Shown piece after piece: positions 1-6,353 of a stretch of 17,773 bases of DNA; position 1 is the stretch's first letter, and every line of letters begins with the position of its first letter. The position numbers were made by a program, and so were the translations under genes. The DNA lies in the NCBI GenBank assembly GCA_021827955.1, contig JAKATY010000068.1, forward strand, positions 1 to 17,773, read 5' to 3'. This DNA is from Microcaldota archaeon. Lineage in GTDB: Archaea; Micrarchaeota; Micrarchaeia; Micrarchaeales; Micrarchaeaceae. The notes beneath the pieces are model-generated. The model had not been told where the DNA came from. It was given only the letters and a program-made list of their open reading frames with translations, and did not search any database.

Positions 1-2
1 AC

Positions 3-545
3 GATCTGCTTGATGAATTTTCTGAGACAAAATACAAGCATATAATCAGGATGAAGAGGGCAAATGGGCACGATCCGGAAGAAGAGGACGAGAGCATAGA
101 AAGCCTCCTGTCTGCTTCAATAGTTCTAGCAAGCTACGAAGAGAAAAAAGGAGGCGAAGCAGCGGTTGTCTCTGATGATTCTCTTTTAAACATATATAAC
201 GACAGCACCAACAGGATAAACAAGCTTGCAATAGGGGTAGGGGATACCGTAGCTAACGCATATTTGAGTGTGCACCAGGAAAAACCTTCTCTTAACGAGG
301 GAAGCTTTCTAGCTTATAAAACGATAAAAGACACGATGAAGGTTTCAGCGCAAAAGCTCATGGAACCGATAACAATATGGACGATTGACAAAGAGGGTAT
401 AAGGTCTTTGAGCGATGAGGAGATAGCGAGGTTTGAACATGTATATAAGATTTCCCAAAACGAGGAGAAGGAGCTTTTCAACAAGTACATGAGAATGCTG
501 AATGACAAAGAGCAGTCTCCAGAGAAGTCAAAGAACAAGAATTGA
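3..545 (+). CDS. Proteasome-fold (Ntn hydrolase-like) protein, paralog A, 5' truncated
   Basis: The reading frame is open to the left edge with no stop, so the true start lies outside the window; the Met codon at 51 is internal to homologous sequence. The visible part (about 180 residues) aligns along its length with the C-terminal two thirds of the next gene. The clearest block is LAYKTIKDTM...EPITIWTIDKEG against LAFKAIKDTM...EPIDIVTMDKDG; an upstream match is SASIVLASYEEKKGGEAAVVSDDSLL against SVNALIAY...IWIVDNSL. This pattern (helix ending in IKD, then a strand and DK-G turn) resembles the C-terminal half of 20S proteasome subunits. The N-terminal part that would show a nucleophile is missing. 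The tail is charged and Lys-rich (EKSKNKN). It lies 9 nt before paralog B, so the two are probably co-transcribed. Family assignment is moderate; function is unknown. Confidence 0.6.
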   Translation, partial: DLLDEFSETKYKHIIRMKRANGHDPEEEDESIESLLSASIVLASYEEKKGGEAAVVSDDSLLNIYNDSTNRINKLAIGVGDTVANAYLSVHQEKPSLNEGSFLAYKTIKDTMKVSAQKLMEPITIWTIDKEGIRSLSDEEIARFEHVYKISQNEEKELFNKYMRMLNDKEQSPEKSKNKN

Positions 546-554
546 GGTGTCCGC

Positions 555-1328
555 TTGTCTCTGGTAATAGGAATAAAATGCGAGGACGGTAGCTTAGTTG
601 TGGCTTCTGATACTGCGATGAGCCTCAGGGCAGGCGATGGAGCCGACTACGTATCGCTTAAGGCTGAAAAGGTATTTTGCCAGGAAAGGCATATTTTTGC
701 AATAGCTGGAGCGGTCTGGATAAACCAAAAGATAAGAACACTGGAGCAGAAGATCTTTAGTAAAGATGCCAGTTTCTCCGAAGAAAATTTTGAGTCTTTT
801 CTTGAAGGGATAGGTAGAATTATCAAAGAGGATGTAGAGCTTAGGCTTAATGCGGGGCTTGAAAGCGGAGATGAGATAAAAAACAGCATATCTGTAAACG
901 CATTGATTGCGTATAGAGATGCGGAAACGAAGAAGAACAAGATTTGGATTGTAGACAATTCGCTCAAGGGAAGGTATGTAGAGGAGAAATTTGTAGTTTT
1001 TTCAGACAAGGACCTTGCTTACATGCCTCTTAAGGAATTTGAAGGGTATAGGATAGGGATAGATGAGGGAAAGCTGCTTGCATTCAAAGCCATAAAAGAT
1101 ACTATGGGGCTTTCTCCTGTATTCATAGCCGAGCCTATTGACATTGTCACAATGGACAAAGACGGCAACATAACTAGGCTTAAAGAAGAAGAGGTCAAAA
1201 AGATAGAAAACGCGTATTTTAAAATGAAGGACGAATCCTACGGATTGCTTCTCCGTGTTTCAAATGCTGCGAAAGAAAGCTTGCGCGAAGAGGATAAGAG
1301 CGGGACAAGGAGAAAAGAGAGATCATGA
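555..1328 (+). CDS. Proteasome-type Ntn hydrolase-like protein, paralog B (257 aa)
   Basis: The N-terminus MSLVIGIKCEDGSLVVASD matches the first strands of 20S proteasome beta subunits (TTTVGI..KDGVVLAAD). If Met is removed, Ser2 falls where catalytic Thr1 sits. Asp19 matches the active-site acidic residue at 17, and the Lys in AEKVF matches Lys33. FAIAGAV resembles the conserved AG turn after it. The C-terminal half (IGIDEGKLLAFKAIKD) is shortened compared with the proteasome GSGS-helix region, and the last 15 residues are a basic tail. The TTG start follows the previous stop with GAGGTG 5 nt upstream, and no other start is available in frame. There is no propeptide. It could be a peptidase or threonine/serine hydrolase forming a ring with paralog A, or a catalytically dead structural subunit. 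The superfamily call is moderate to good; substrate and assembly are unknown. Confidence 0.65.
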   Translation: MSLVIGIKCEDGSLVVASDTAMSLRAGDGADYVSLKAEKVFCQERHIFAIAGAVWINQKIRTLEQKIFSKDASFSEENFESFLEGIGRIIKEDVELRLNAGLESGDEIKNSISVNALIAYRDAETKKNKIWIVDNSLKGRYVEEKFVVFSDKDLAYMPLKEFEGYRIGIDEGKLLAFKAIKDTMGLSPVFIAEPIDIVTMDKDGNITRLKEEEVKKIENAYFKMKDESYGLLLRVSNAAKESLREEDKSGTRRKERS

Positions 1329-1330
1329 GT

Positions 1331-1363
1331 ATGCAGTAGTTTAGCTACTTTTATCTACTGCAT
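1331..1363. terminator. 9-bp perfect stem hairpin between convergent genes
   Basis: ATGCAGTAG at 1331-1339 pairs perfectly with CTACTGCAT at 1355-1363 around a 15-nt loop. An alternative 5-bp hairpin (AGTAG/CTACT) can form inside it. It starts 3 nt after the stop of the proteasome-like gene and is followed by a T-rich stretch. The opposite-strand gene ends 32 nt further on, so one structure could serve both transcripts. Confidence 0.45.
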
Positions 1364-1394
1364 CTTTCGCTTTTTCTGCGACAAAGACAGGTGT

Positions 1395-1868
1395 TCAGGT
1401 TTGCGCGCTCTCCTGCCGAGGAGGTTCCGCTGCATGTGTCTCCTGGCTTTGATCTTTGCCGTGCTGTTTCCTTCCGCCTCTTTTCGGCTGCTTGTCAAAC
1501 CTGACGTTTGCGAAGGCTATGCTTAGATCTTCCTCGGAGGGGCTGTCTATCCACGCTTTTATATAAGTAGCTATATTCCTAAGGGGCTTTGTAAAGCGGT
1601 CGGTAAATTCGTAGTAATTGCTTTCATGCTTTAGCAAGCCTAGCTGCACAGCGAAATCGAGGTAGCGCTTCGCTGTTGCTATTGGTACTGCTGCAGGGAC
1701 ATCCTTGAGTCTCAGTTGCTTCCTCTTCTTTATCTCCGAAAGCAGCAGCGAAAATCTATAAGCTTCGGTTTCATTGTCAAAAAATATTTTGGCAACTTCT
1801 TTTACGGATGGAGCCTTAAGCTTCTCCTTTAGGGGTGCATCTTCGAATTCCCAGTATTTTATTGACAT
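1395..1868 (-). CDS. Small winged-helix-like protein with polar C-terminal tail
   Basis: This is a 157-residue protein if started at the ATG. That ATG has GGTG about 6 nt upstream and is preferred to an in-frame TTG 13 codons earlier (1907). Residues about 30-105 look like a winged helix-turn-helix: predicted helices around EAYRFSLLLSEI, VPIATAKRYLDFAVQLGLL, then a turn and YYEFTD that could be the wing. Residues about 125-157 are polar and low-complexity (Lys/Arg, Gln, Glu), probably disordered. There is no signal peptide or membrane segment. It has its own TATA-like box upstream and lies 83 nt after the GTPase gene on the same strand. A DNA-binding or chromatin role is inference from the fold pattern only; I do not recognise a named family. 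Confidence 0.5.
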   Translation of the reverse strand: MSIKYWEFEDAPLKEKLKAPSVKEVAKIFFDNETEAYRFSLLLSEIKKRKQLRLKDVPAAVPIATAKRYLDFAVQLGLLKHESNYYEFTDRFTKPLRNIATYIKAWIDSPSEEDLSIAFANVRFDKQPKRGGRKQHGKDQSQETHAAEPPRQESAQT

Positions 1869-1925
1869 GAGCAACACCGTGAGGTTTATGCCTGATACAA
1901 GCGCCAAAAATTATTCTCTGCGCAC

Positions 1926-1938
1926 CTATATATCTTTT
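1926..1938 (-). promoter_or_regulatory. TATA box for the winged-helix-like gene
   Basis: On the minus strand this reads AAAAGATATATAG, a good archaeal TATA element. A start site about 25 nt downstream would fall near 1905, giving a leader of about 37 nt containing the GGTG ribosome site before the ATG at 1868. Confidence 0.45.
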
Positions 1939-1951
1939 ATGCACGTATGCA

Positions 1952-3055
1952 TTACTTTATGAATGTTATAATGTCTCCATCCTGCAAGATATGGTCTATC
2001 CCGACCCGCTGATTTGGAAACTTCACGCTCGCTCCGGTGATATATGCGCATTTCAGCTCGTTTGCCAGCTTGGTATGCAGGATGCGTGCAACCCCTTTTA
2101 CAGAAGAGCCGGAGCGCACGGTAATGGGAGAGATGTCCGCATTTTTGAGCTCGGGCTTAAGGTAGATCCTCATGAGCCCTAGATTCCTGTACATTGCTGC
2201 CTTTAGCTCGTCTATGTTCCTGCTGTTCGTTACACTTATGGGCACAGTCTCCATGCTGAACTTGCTATTGATGCGCTCCGCGATCTTTGCATAACCCTGA
2301 TTCAGGTCTATCTTATTGAGTGCGACTATCGCGCGGGTGTATTTCGATCTTTTCGCAAGAAGCGAAATAATTTCATCTTCTGATACATCGTCCCAGATGC
2401 GAACCTTTGCGTTATGGATGCCAAAATCGGAAAGTATCTCTGCAATCACTTTATTTGGTATTCTGCTTTTGTTTATCTCTATCTTGGTGCCTATGTTTTC
2501 TTTAGTGGCCGAGACCTGTATGTCTGGCTCCTTCTTGTTTATTTTTATATCGAAGAATGACAGTTCCGAGATAAGAACATCAAGATCCTCAGGCTTCTCC
2601 ACCGTCACAACAAACACTATCAAATCGGCGCTCTTTGCAGCGGATATTACCTCTGAACCGCGGCCCTTTCCTGAATGTGCGCCTTCTATAAGACCAGGAA
2701 GATCAAAAAGTTGTATATGGGCATCGCGGTAGAGCATCATGCCCGGCACAACAGAGAGCGTGGTAAAGGCATACTGCGCTGTTTTTGAACGCGCATTTGA
2801 CAGTATGTTGAGGAGAGAGGATTTGCCTGCATTTGGAAACCCTACAAACGCAACTGTAGCGTCACCGCTTTTTTTGACGAAGAACCCTTGGCCATGAGCT
2901 TTTTTAGATGCTTCTATTATCTCTCTCCTTATCTTTGCAATCTTGTAGCGAAGTATGCCAAGATGCTTATCTGTAGCCTTGTTGTATTTTGTCTTTGAAT
3001 ATTCAGACTTCAGCTCGTCCAGCTTGCCTTCGAGCCTTTCAACTTTTTCGGTCAT
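1952..3055 (-). CDS. drg: DRG/Rbg-family (Obg-type) GTPase with TGS domain
   Basis: The 367-residue length is typical of archaeal DRG proteins. Residues 1-60 form the charged helical N-terminus with the family pattern NKATDKHLGILRYKIAKIRRE. The GTPase core has G1 GFPNAGKSS (72-80), switch I with FTTL (97-100), G3 DLPG (118-121) followed by GRGSEV, and G4 NKID (247-250). A DRG-type insertion sits between G3 and G4. The C-terminal TGS domain (about 296-367) ends RVGIDHILQDGDIITFIK. DRG proteins associate with translating ribosomes in archaea and eukaryotes; that role is family knowledge. The ATG has GGAG about 9 nt upstream and a TTTAAAT element about 40 nt upstream. All nucleotide-binding motifs are intact. 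Confidence 0.95.
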   Translation of the reverse strand: MTEKVERLEGKLDELKSEYSKTKYNKATDKHLGILRYKIAKIRREIIEASKKAHGQGFFVKKSGDATVAFVGFPNAGKSSLLNILSNARSKTAQYAFTTLSVVPGMMLYRDAHIQLFDLPGLIEGAHSGKGRGSEVISAAKSADLIVFVVTVEKPEDLDVLISELSFFDIKINKKEPDIQVSATKENIGTKIEINKSRIPNKVIAEILSDFGIHNAKVRIWDDVSEDEIISLLAKRSKYTRAIVALNKIDLNQGYAKIAERINSKFSMETVPISVTNSRNIDELKAAMYRNLGLMRIYLKPELKNADISPITVRSGSSVKGVARILHTKLANELKCAYITGASVKFPNQRVGIDHILQDGDIITFIK

Positions 3056-3087
3056 CGCATATCTCCAGGTATGGGTAATCTGGGTTG

Positions 3088-3097
3088 TGATTTAAAC
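3088..3097 (-). promoter_or_regulatory. Probable TATA element of the DRG GTPase gene
   Basis: On the minus strand this reads GTTTAAATCA, about 40 nt before the ATG. Transcription would start about 14 nt upstream of the start codon, leaving just enough leader for the GGAG ribosome site. Confidence 0.35.
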
Positions 3098-3167
3098 ATT
3101 ATTGCTCATTGTGCAATTCACAGGAATAATGCAACAGCACAATGCGGGTAAATGTTTATGTATTGCA

Positions 3168-3180
3168 GTATAACTTATAC
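3168..3180. promoter_or_regulatory. 13-bp palindrome upstream of the basic micro-ORF
   Basis: GTATAA-C-TTATAC is a perfect 6+1+6 inverted repeat about 30 nt upstream of the TATA box of the short plus-strand unit and about 75 nt upstream of the DRG TATA element. Its position suits an activator or repressor site in a divergent promoter region, but AT-rich palindromes also occur by chance. Confidence 0.25.
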
Positions 3181-3208
3181 GAGTATTGTATATATTGCAC
3201 ATCAACGA

Positions 3209-3220
3209 TTTTAAATATAT
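3209..3220 (+). promoter_or_regulatory. TATA box for the short basic-peptide transcript
   Basis: TTTTAAATATAT is a strong archaeal TATA sequence. Initiation about 25 nt downstream would be near 3240, giving a leader of about 18 nt before the micro-ORF ATG. Confidence 0.5.
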
Positions 3221-3257
3221 TATCAGACAATTGGTAGACGCTAAAACAGTGAGTGAA

Positions 3258-3308
3258 ATGGCAAAGAAATCAAAGGCAAAGAAATCTAAGGGAAAGAAGA
3301 AAAGGTAG
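3258..3308 (+). CDS. 16-residue lysine-rich micropeptide MAKKSKAKKSKGKKKR
   Basis: The frame encodes an internally duplicated basic peptide: AKKSK, AKKSK, then GKKKR, with nine Lys and one Arg in 16 residues. The two AKKSK units are coded by adjacent near-identical 15-nt repeats (3261-3275 and 3276-3290). A TATA box 40-50 nt upstream and a hairpin plus T-run just after the stop delimit a unit of about 110 nt with no other plausible frame. AGTGAG just before the ATG is a weak ribosome site. Such a composition suits RNA or DNA binding, for example a ribosome-associated peptide like eL41 (which is also tiny and basic), but there is no sequence match to it that I can show. The same transcript could instead be a small RNA, the peptide being incidental. 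Confidence 0.5.
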   Translation: MAKKSKAKKSKGKKKR

Positions 3309-3311
3309 ATG

Positions 3312-3355
3312 GGATAGGGTTTTTGCCTATTCTTTTTTTTATTTTTTTTCTTTTT
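3312..3355 (+). terminator. Intrinsic-type terminator of the micropeptide unit
   Basis: GGATAGG (3312-3318) pairs with CCTATTC (3326-3332) with one G-U pair, around a 7-nt T-rich loop. It is followed directly by a T8-A-T8-C-T5 tract. Archaeal RNA polymerase terminates at T-runs, so this is a convincing 3' end 3 nt after the micro-ORF stop. Confidence 0.7.
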
Positions 3356-3399
3356 ATCGACGAGTATTCTTGGAATTTTTCCTGATTTCCGTTATTGCG

Positions 3400-4695
3400 T
3401 TATGCGAATTTTGGAAGCCTCTTTCTGAAAGACCTGTCGTTCTTGAACGTGTTGAATAATTTCTTCATCTTGTTGAACTCTGAAATCATAGTCCTTACAT
3501 CCTTTTCGGATGTGCCGCTGCCTCTTGCTATCCTTTGTATTCTCCCGGGCTCGTGCAAGAGCCTCTCGTTTTTACGTTCGGCCTTGGTCATTGAGGAGAT
3601 TATCGCGTGGTAAAGCTTCAGCCTGCCCTCGCCCTGCTCAAGCATTTCCTTCGGTACGTCTGGCGCTCCCATCATGCCGAACAGGCTTTTGAGAGAGCCC
3701 ATTTTGCCCATGGTCTTGAGCTGCGAATAGAATGTCTCGAAATTAAGCTCTTCTGTTTCCAGCTCCTCGGGCTTTATCCCAGATTCGGATATTGCCTTTT
3801 CCACTGTTTTTGAAAGCGTTTCGATGTCAGGCACGCCCAAGAGGTTGCCGATGAATTTCGCTGAATCATAGGGGCGCAGATCGCCGAGTTTCTCTCCTGT
3901 GCCGAGGAACATTACATTGGCCTTTGCAGCGCTGGCGGCGCTCAGTGCTCCGCCGCCCTTCGCCGAACCGTCGGTCTTTGTAAGTATGATTCCGCTTATG
4001 CCTATAGCCTTGTCAAATTCGCGCGCCTGCTTCCCCGCAGTCTGCCCCATATCGGCGCTTATTACAAGCACCTTTTCATCAGGATTAAAAGACTTGCTCA
4101 CCCGCACAAGCTCGTTTACAAGCTCGCTATCTAGGGCGTTCCTTCCGCTCGTATCGCATATGATTACTTTCTTTCCGGAGAGGGATTTCAACCCTTCCTT
4201 TGCTATCTTCGCGGCGTCCTTCTCTCCCCGGATCCCGAAAAACGCCACGTTGGCCTGCTTCGCAAGTGTTTCAAGTTGTTCATATGCGGCGGGGCGCACC
4301 ACGTCGCAGCATATTACTCCTACGCTTAGACCGCGATCTTGGTAGAACTTTGCGAGTTTGGCGGCGGTAGTTGTCTTGCCCGAGCCATAAAGGCCTGCAA
4401 GCAGTATTCTCTTCGGCCTAAGCTCAGGCGCATAGGATTTGCCCATCAACTTTACAAGCTCTTCATATACTATATTAGTAATGTAATCGCGTTGCGGAAG
4501 CCCTTTGGGCGGCTTGCTCTTTAGAGCCATTTCTTCTATGGTAGAAGTAAGTGCGAACACCAGCTGCACCTCCACATCCGCACTCAAAAGAGTCTTCTGC
4601 AGCTCTTTGTTGAATTCTCTCATTGTCTTCGAGTCTATTATGGTGGCGTTGGTAAGCTTTGCAATCGCCTGCCTTATGCCTTCTCCCAGATCCAT
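3400..4695 (-). CDS. srp54: Signal recognition particle 54 kDa GTPase
   Basis: This 431-residue protein binds SRP RNA and signal sequences and targets ribosomes to the membrane. The N-domain helices (1-90) lead into the G domain: G1 GLYGSGKTTT (101-110), DVVRPAAYEQL (131-141), G3 DTSGR (181-185), TKTDGSAKGGG (239-249). The M domain starts near 315, is Met-rich (MGKMGSLKSLFGMMGAP), and ends with the SRP-RNA helix-loop-helix RIARGSGTSEKDV (388-400). The ATG is preferred to an in-frame TTG 27 codons upstream (4776), because the extra residues are atypical and MDLGEGIRQAI is the family N-terminus. The leader contains an 8-bp inverted repeat. The gene is complete, with no missing motif, and converges with the micropeptide unit. 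Confidence 0.97.
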   Translation of the reverse strand: MDLGEGIRQAIAKLTNATIIDSKTMREFNKELQKTLLSADVEVQLVFALTSTIEEMALKSKPPKGLPQRDYITNIVYEELVKLMGKSYAPELRPKRILLAGLYGSGKTTTAAKLAKFYQDRGLSVGVICCDVVRPAAYEQLETLAKQANVAFFGIRGEKDAAKIAKEGLKSLSGKKVIICDTSGRNALDSELVNELVRVSKSFNPDEKVLVISADMGQTAGKQAREFDKAIGISGIILTKTDGSAKGGGALSAASAAKANVMFLGTGEKLGDLRPYDSAKFIGNLLGVPDIETLSKTVEKAISESGIKPEELETEELNFETFYSQLKTMGKMGSLKSLFGMMGAPDVPKEMLEQGEGRLKLYHAIISSMTKAERKNERLLHEPGRIQRIARGSGTSEKDVRTMISEFNKMKKLFNTFKNDRSFRKRLPKFA

Positions 4696-4728
4696 AAAAT
4701 CGCTTTTTTCACTTTGATTTGAATGTGG

Positions 4729-4751
4729 ACTTTCGCGAACAATGCGAAAGT
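4729..4751. promoter_or_regulatory. 8-bp perfect inverted repeat in the srp54 leader
   Basis: ACTTTCGC (4729-4736) and GCGAAAGT (4744-4751) are perfect reverse complements with a 7-nt spacer. The repeat lies 34 nt upstream of the srp54 ATG and just downstream of the predicted start site. It could be a 5' stem-loop in the mRNA or a protein-binding operator. Confidence 0.4.
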
Positions 4752-4776
4752 TTATTGAGACAAAGAATATGTGCAA

Positions 4777-4790
4777 TGTATATATTAATA
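4777..4790. promoter_or_regulatory. Shared TATA region between srp54 and the glycosyltransferase gene
   Basis: The stretch GTATATATTAATA reads as a TATA element on both strands. On the plus strand a start near 4810 gives a short leader (about 12 nt) with no ribosome site before the glycosyltransferase ATG. On the minus strand a start near 4757 would put the inverted repeat at the very 5' end of the srp54 mRNA. Confidence 0.45.
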
Positions 4791-4823
4791 TTTAGCTGCA
4801 CTCTTATTATCGGTGCGCGTTAG

Positions 4824-5963
4824 ATGAAGATGATTATTACCCAGTCAAACCTGACCCTAAAAGGAGGGGCGGAAAGGGTGGTTCTTGAGATAGCGAAGAG
4901 ATACGACGCGAAGATTTATACTGCAGAATACGACGAATCGCGCACTTTTGAAGGGTTTAAGGACCTGGATGTAGAAGTCATAAGCAGCAAATCTTTGCTG
5001 TCCTTGCTGCCTTACAATAGGCTTTCACAGGGCATGAGCTACGGCATGGCATTTTACCTCAAAAAGGTAGGAGAGGATTATGACTTGATAAATGCACATG
5101 TATCTCCAAGCCATTGGATAAGGAACAAGAATGATAGAGTACTATGGTACTGCCATACGCCGCTGAGAGAAGTATACGACCTCTACAAGTACAGGATGAA
5201 TATGAAGAAGGCTATGGAAAAGCCCGTATATGCTTTGGGATCGATGGCGGTAAGGAGTATAGACAAAAAGATAGTGGACAGGATAGAAGGAATAGTGGCA
5301 AACAGCAGCAATACTAAGTTCAGGATTGAGAAATACTTCGGCAGGAAGGACGTAAGCGTGATAAACCCCGGAGTCGATCCGAAAAGGTACGCAAATAACG
5401 GCACGGAGAAGTTCTTCTTCTACCCGTCGCGGTTTTCTCCAAACAAGAGGCAGGAATATGCGATAAAAGCTTTCGACATATTCAAGAGAAAGTACAGGGG
5501 GCTTGGCTATAAACTGGTGCTTGCCGGAGCGGTCTCGAAAGACAAATTCTACTATGATTACTACAAATACATAAAGAATCTCGCTGCGGAGGTGCAGGAT
5601 GTGGAGGTGCTGAAGAATGCAGAAGATGAAGAAGTATATTCCCTTATGTCAAGGGCTACCGCAGTGCTATATACGCCAGTAGACGAGGATTTCGGCCTTG
5701 TGCCGCTCGAGGCTATGGCTTCGATGAAGCCCATAATAGCCGTAGGGCAAGGTGGGCCAAAAGAGACAATAGTAAACGGAAAGACAGGGTACTTGGCAAG
5801 GAACGAGGAAGAGATGGCCGAGCTGATGAATTTTGTGAGAGAGAACCCCAAAATCGCTGAGCAGATAGGTGCGGAGGGAAGAAAGAGGGTGGAGCTCAAA
5901 TACTCTTGGAAGGAGTTCTTTGAAAAATTTGACAAGGAAGCGAGAAGGATAGCAAAAGCATAG
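4824..5963 (+). CDS. GT4-family glycosyltransferase, WbaZ/mannosyltransferase-like
   Basis: This 379-residue GT-B retaining glycosyltransferase lacks transmembrane segments. The N-terminal acceptor domain has LKGGAERVV (12-20), typical of GT4 acceptor loops, and WYCHTPLREVYD (108-119). The second Rossmann domain starts near 195 with YPSRFSPNKRQEYAIKAF (200-217). The catalytic EX7E motif is E288-DFGLVPL-E296, followed by AMASMKPIIAV. It most resembles WbaZ-like mannosyltransferases of surface polysaccharide or N-glycan assembly; the sugar is not predictable here. It may act on the sequon-rich surface proteins such organisms make, including the one at the right end. The first ATG is used; a second Met lies 2 codons on. 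Its stop is only 3 nt from the end of the convergent TBP-like gene. Confidence 0.88.
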   Translation: MKMIITQSNLTLKGGAERVVLEIAKRYDAKIYTAEYDESRTFEGFKDLDVEVISSKSLLSLLPYNRLSQGMSYGMAFYLKKVGEDYDLINAHVSPSHWIRNKNDRVLWYCHTPLREVYDLYKYRMNMKKAMEKPVYALGSMAVRSIDKKIVDRIEGIVANSSNTKFRIEKYFGRKDVSVINPGVDPKRYANNGTEKFFFYPSRFSPNKRQEYAIKAFDIFKRKYRGLGYKLVLAGAVSKDKFYYDYYKYIKNLAAEVQDVEVLKNAEDEEVYSLMSRATAVLYTPVDEDFGLVPLEAMASMKPIIAVGQGGPKETIVNGKTGYLARNEEEMAELMNFVRENPKIAEQIGAEGRKRVELKYSWKEFFEKFDKEARRIAKA

Positions 5964-5966
5964 GCT

Positions 5967-6263
5967 TCATTCTCCGGACTTAGAAGGAGGGGCATTGAGG
6001 CTGATCACGTATTTAGACAGTATTTTTGAAGCATAATCGAGCACTTTTTTCACGTTTTCTTCCGTGTTTGTTCCAGTGCATATTATCTTTCCATTTTTGA
6101 ACAGGATTAGCACGGCCTTGGGGTTTGTTATCCTAAATATCGCGCCCGGAAACTGCTCCGGCTCATAGTCTACTGCCCTTACCTCCCTTGACAAAGCGTA
6201 AAGGTCGATCACCGCGTGAAAGTCTGCGCTGACTACTATATTCTGAATCTTTATCGGAGGCAT
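5967..6263 (-). CDS. tbp: Single-repeat TATA-binding protein (half-TBP)
   Basis: This 98-residue protein contains one TBP repeat, where archaeal TBPs normally have two in about 180-200 residues. Visible hallmarks are IQNIVVSAD (6-14), DYEPEQFPGAIFR (32-44), NPKAVLILF (47-55) and GKIICTG (58-64). Asn8, Phe38 and Phe55 match the minor-groove-contacting Asn and the two intercalating Phe of a normal repeat. After a helix (about 67-84) the protein ends in a short tail instead of a second repeat. The upstream in-frame stop is 15 codons away with no start codon between, and GAGG lies 8 nt before the ATG. No second half exists in any frame nearby, because the flanks are intergenic DNA and a convergent gene. 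It would have to dimerise to form a saddle. It could be an extra TBP-like factor beside a normal one elsewhere. Confidence 0.88.
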   Translation of the reverse strand: MPPIKIQNIVVSADFHAVIDLYALSREVRAVDYEPEQFPGAIFRITNPKAVLILFKNGKIICTGTNTEENVKKVLDYASKILSKYVISLNAPPSKSGE

Positions 6264-6338
6264 CTTTATGTCCTCTGGTTTTTCCTTTTCAGAAGATTTT
6301 GCGGACGTTTAATCACAGTATAAGATTGGAAAGAAAGC

Positions 6339-6353
6339 TTTAAATATATAAAT
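6339..6353. promoter_or_regulatory. TATA region between the half-TBP gene and the reductase gene
   Basis: TTTAAATATATAAAT, preceded by a purine-rich GAAAGC like a BRE, is a strong plus-strand promoter for the reductase (start near 6370, leader about 25 nt with AAGGAAGG). Read on the minus strand it could also drive the TBP-like gene with a leader of about 50 nt, which would allow TBP-type autoregulation. Confidence 0.5.

Noticed and set aside
3100..3208. Possible tRNA or structured RNA upstream of the micropeptide
   Set aside because: There are short inverted pieces (GTGCAAT and ATTGCAC), but no cloverleaf, T-loop or conserved anticodon arm could be drawn.
3253..3459. 68-aa plus-strand frame over the micropeptide region
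   Set aside because: It reads the lysine-rich segment out of frame, runs through the terminator T-tract as poly-Phe/Tyr and ends antisense to srp54. The 16-codon frame fits the promoter and terminator better.
4696..4776. 27-residue N-terminal extension of SRP54 from a TTG
   Set aside because: The extra residues are atypical for SRP54, the TTG lies inside the TATA region, and the codons cross the leader inverted repeat. The ATG gives the standard N-terminus.
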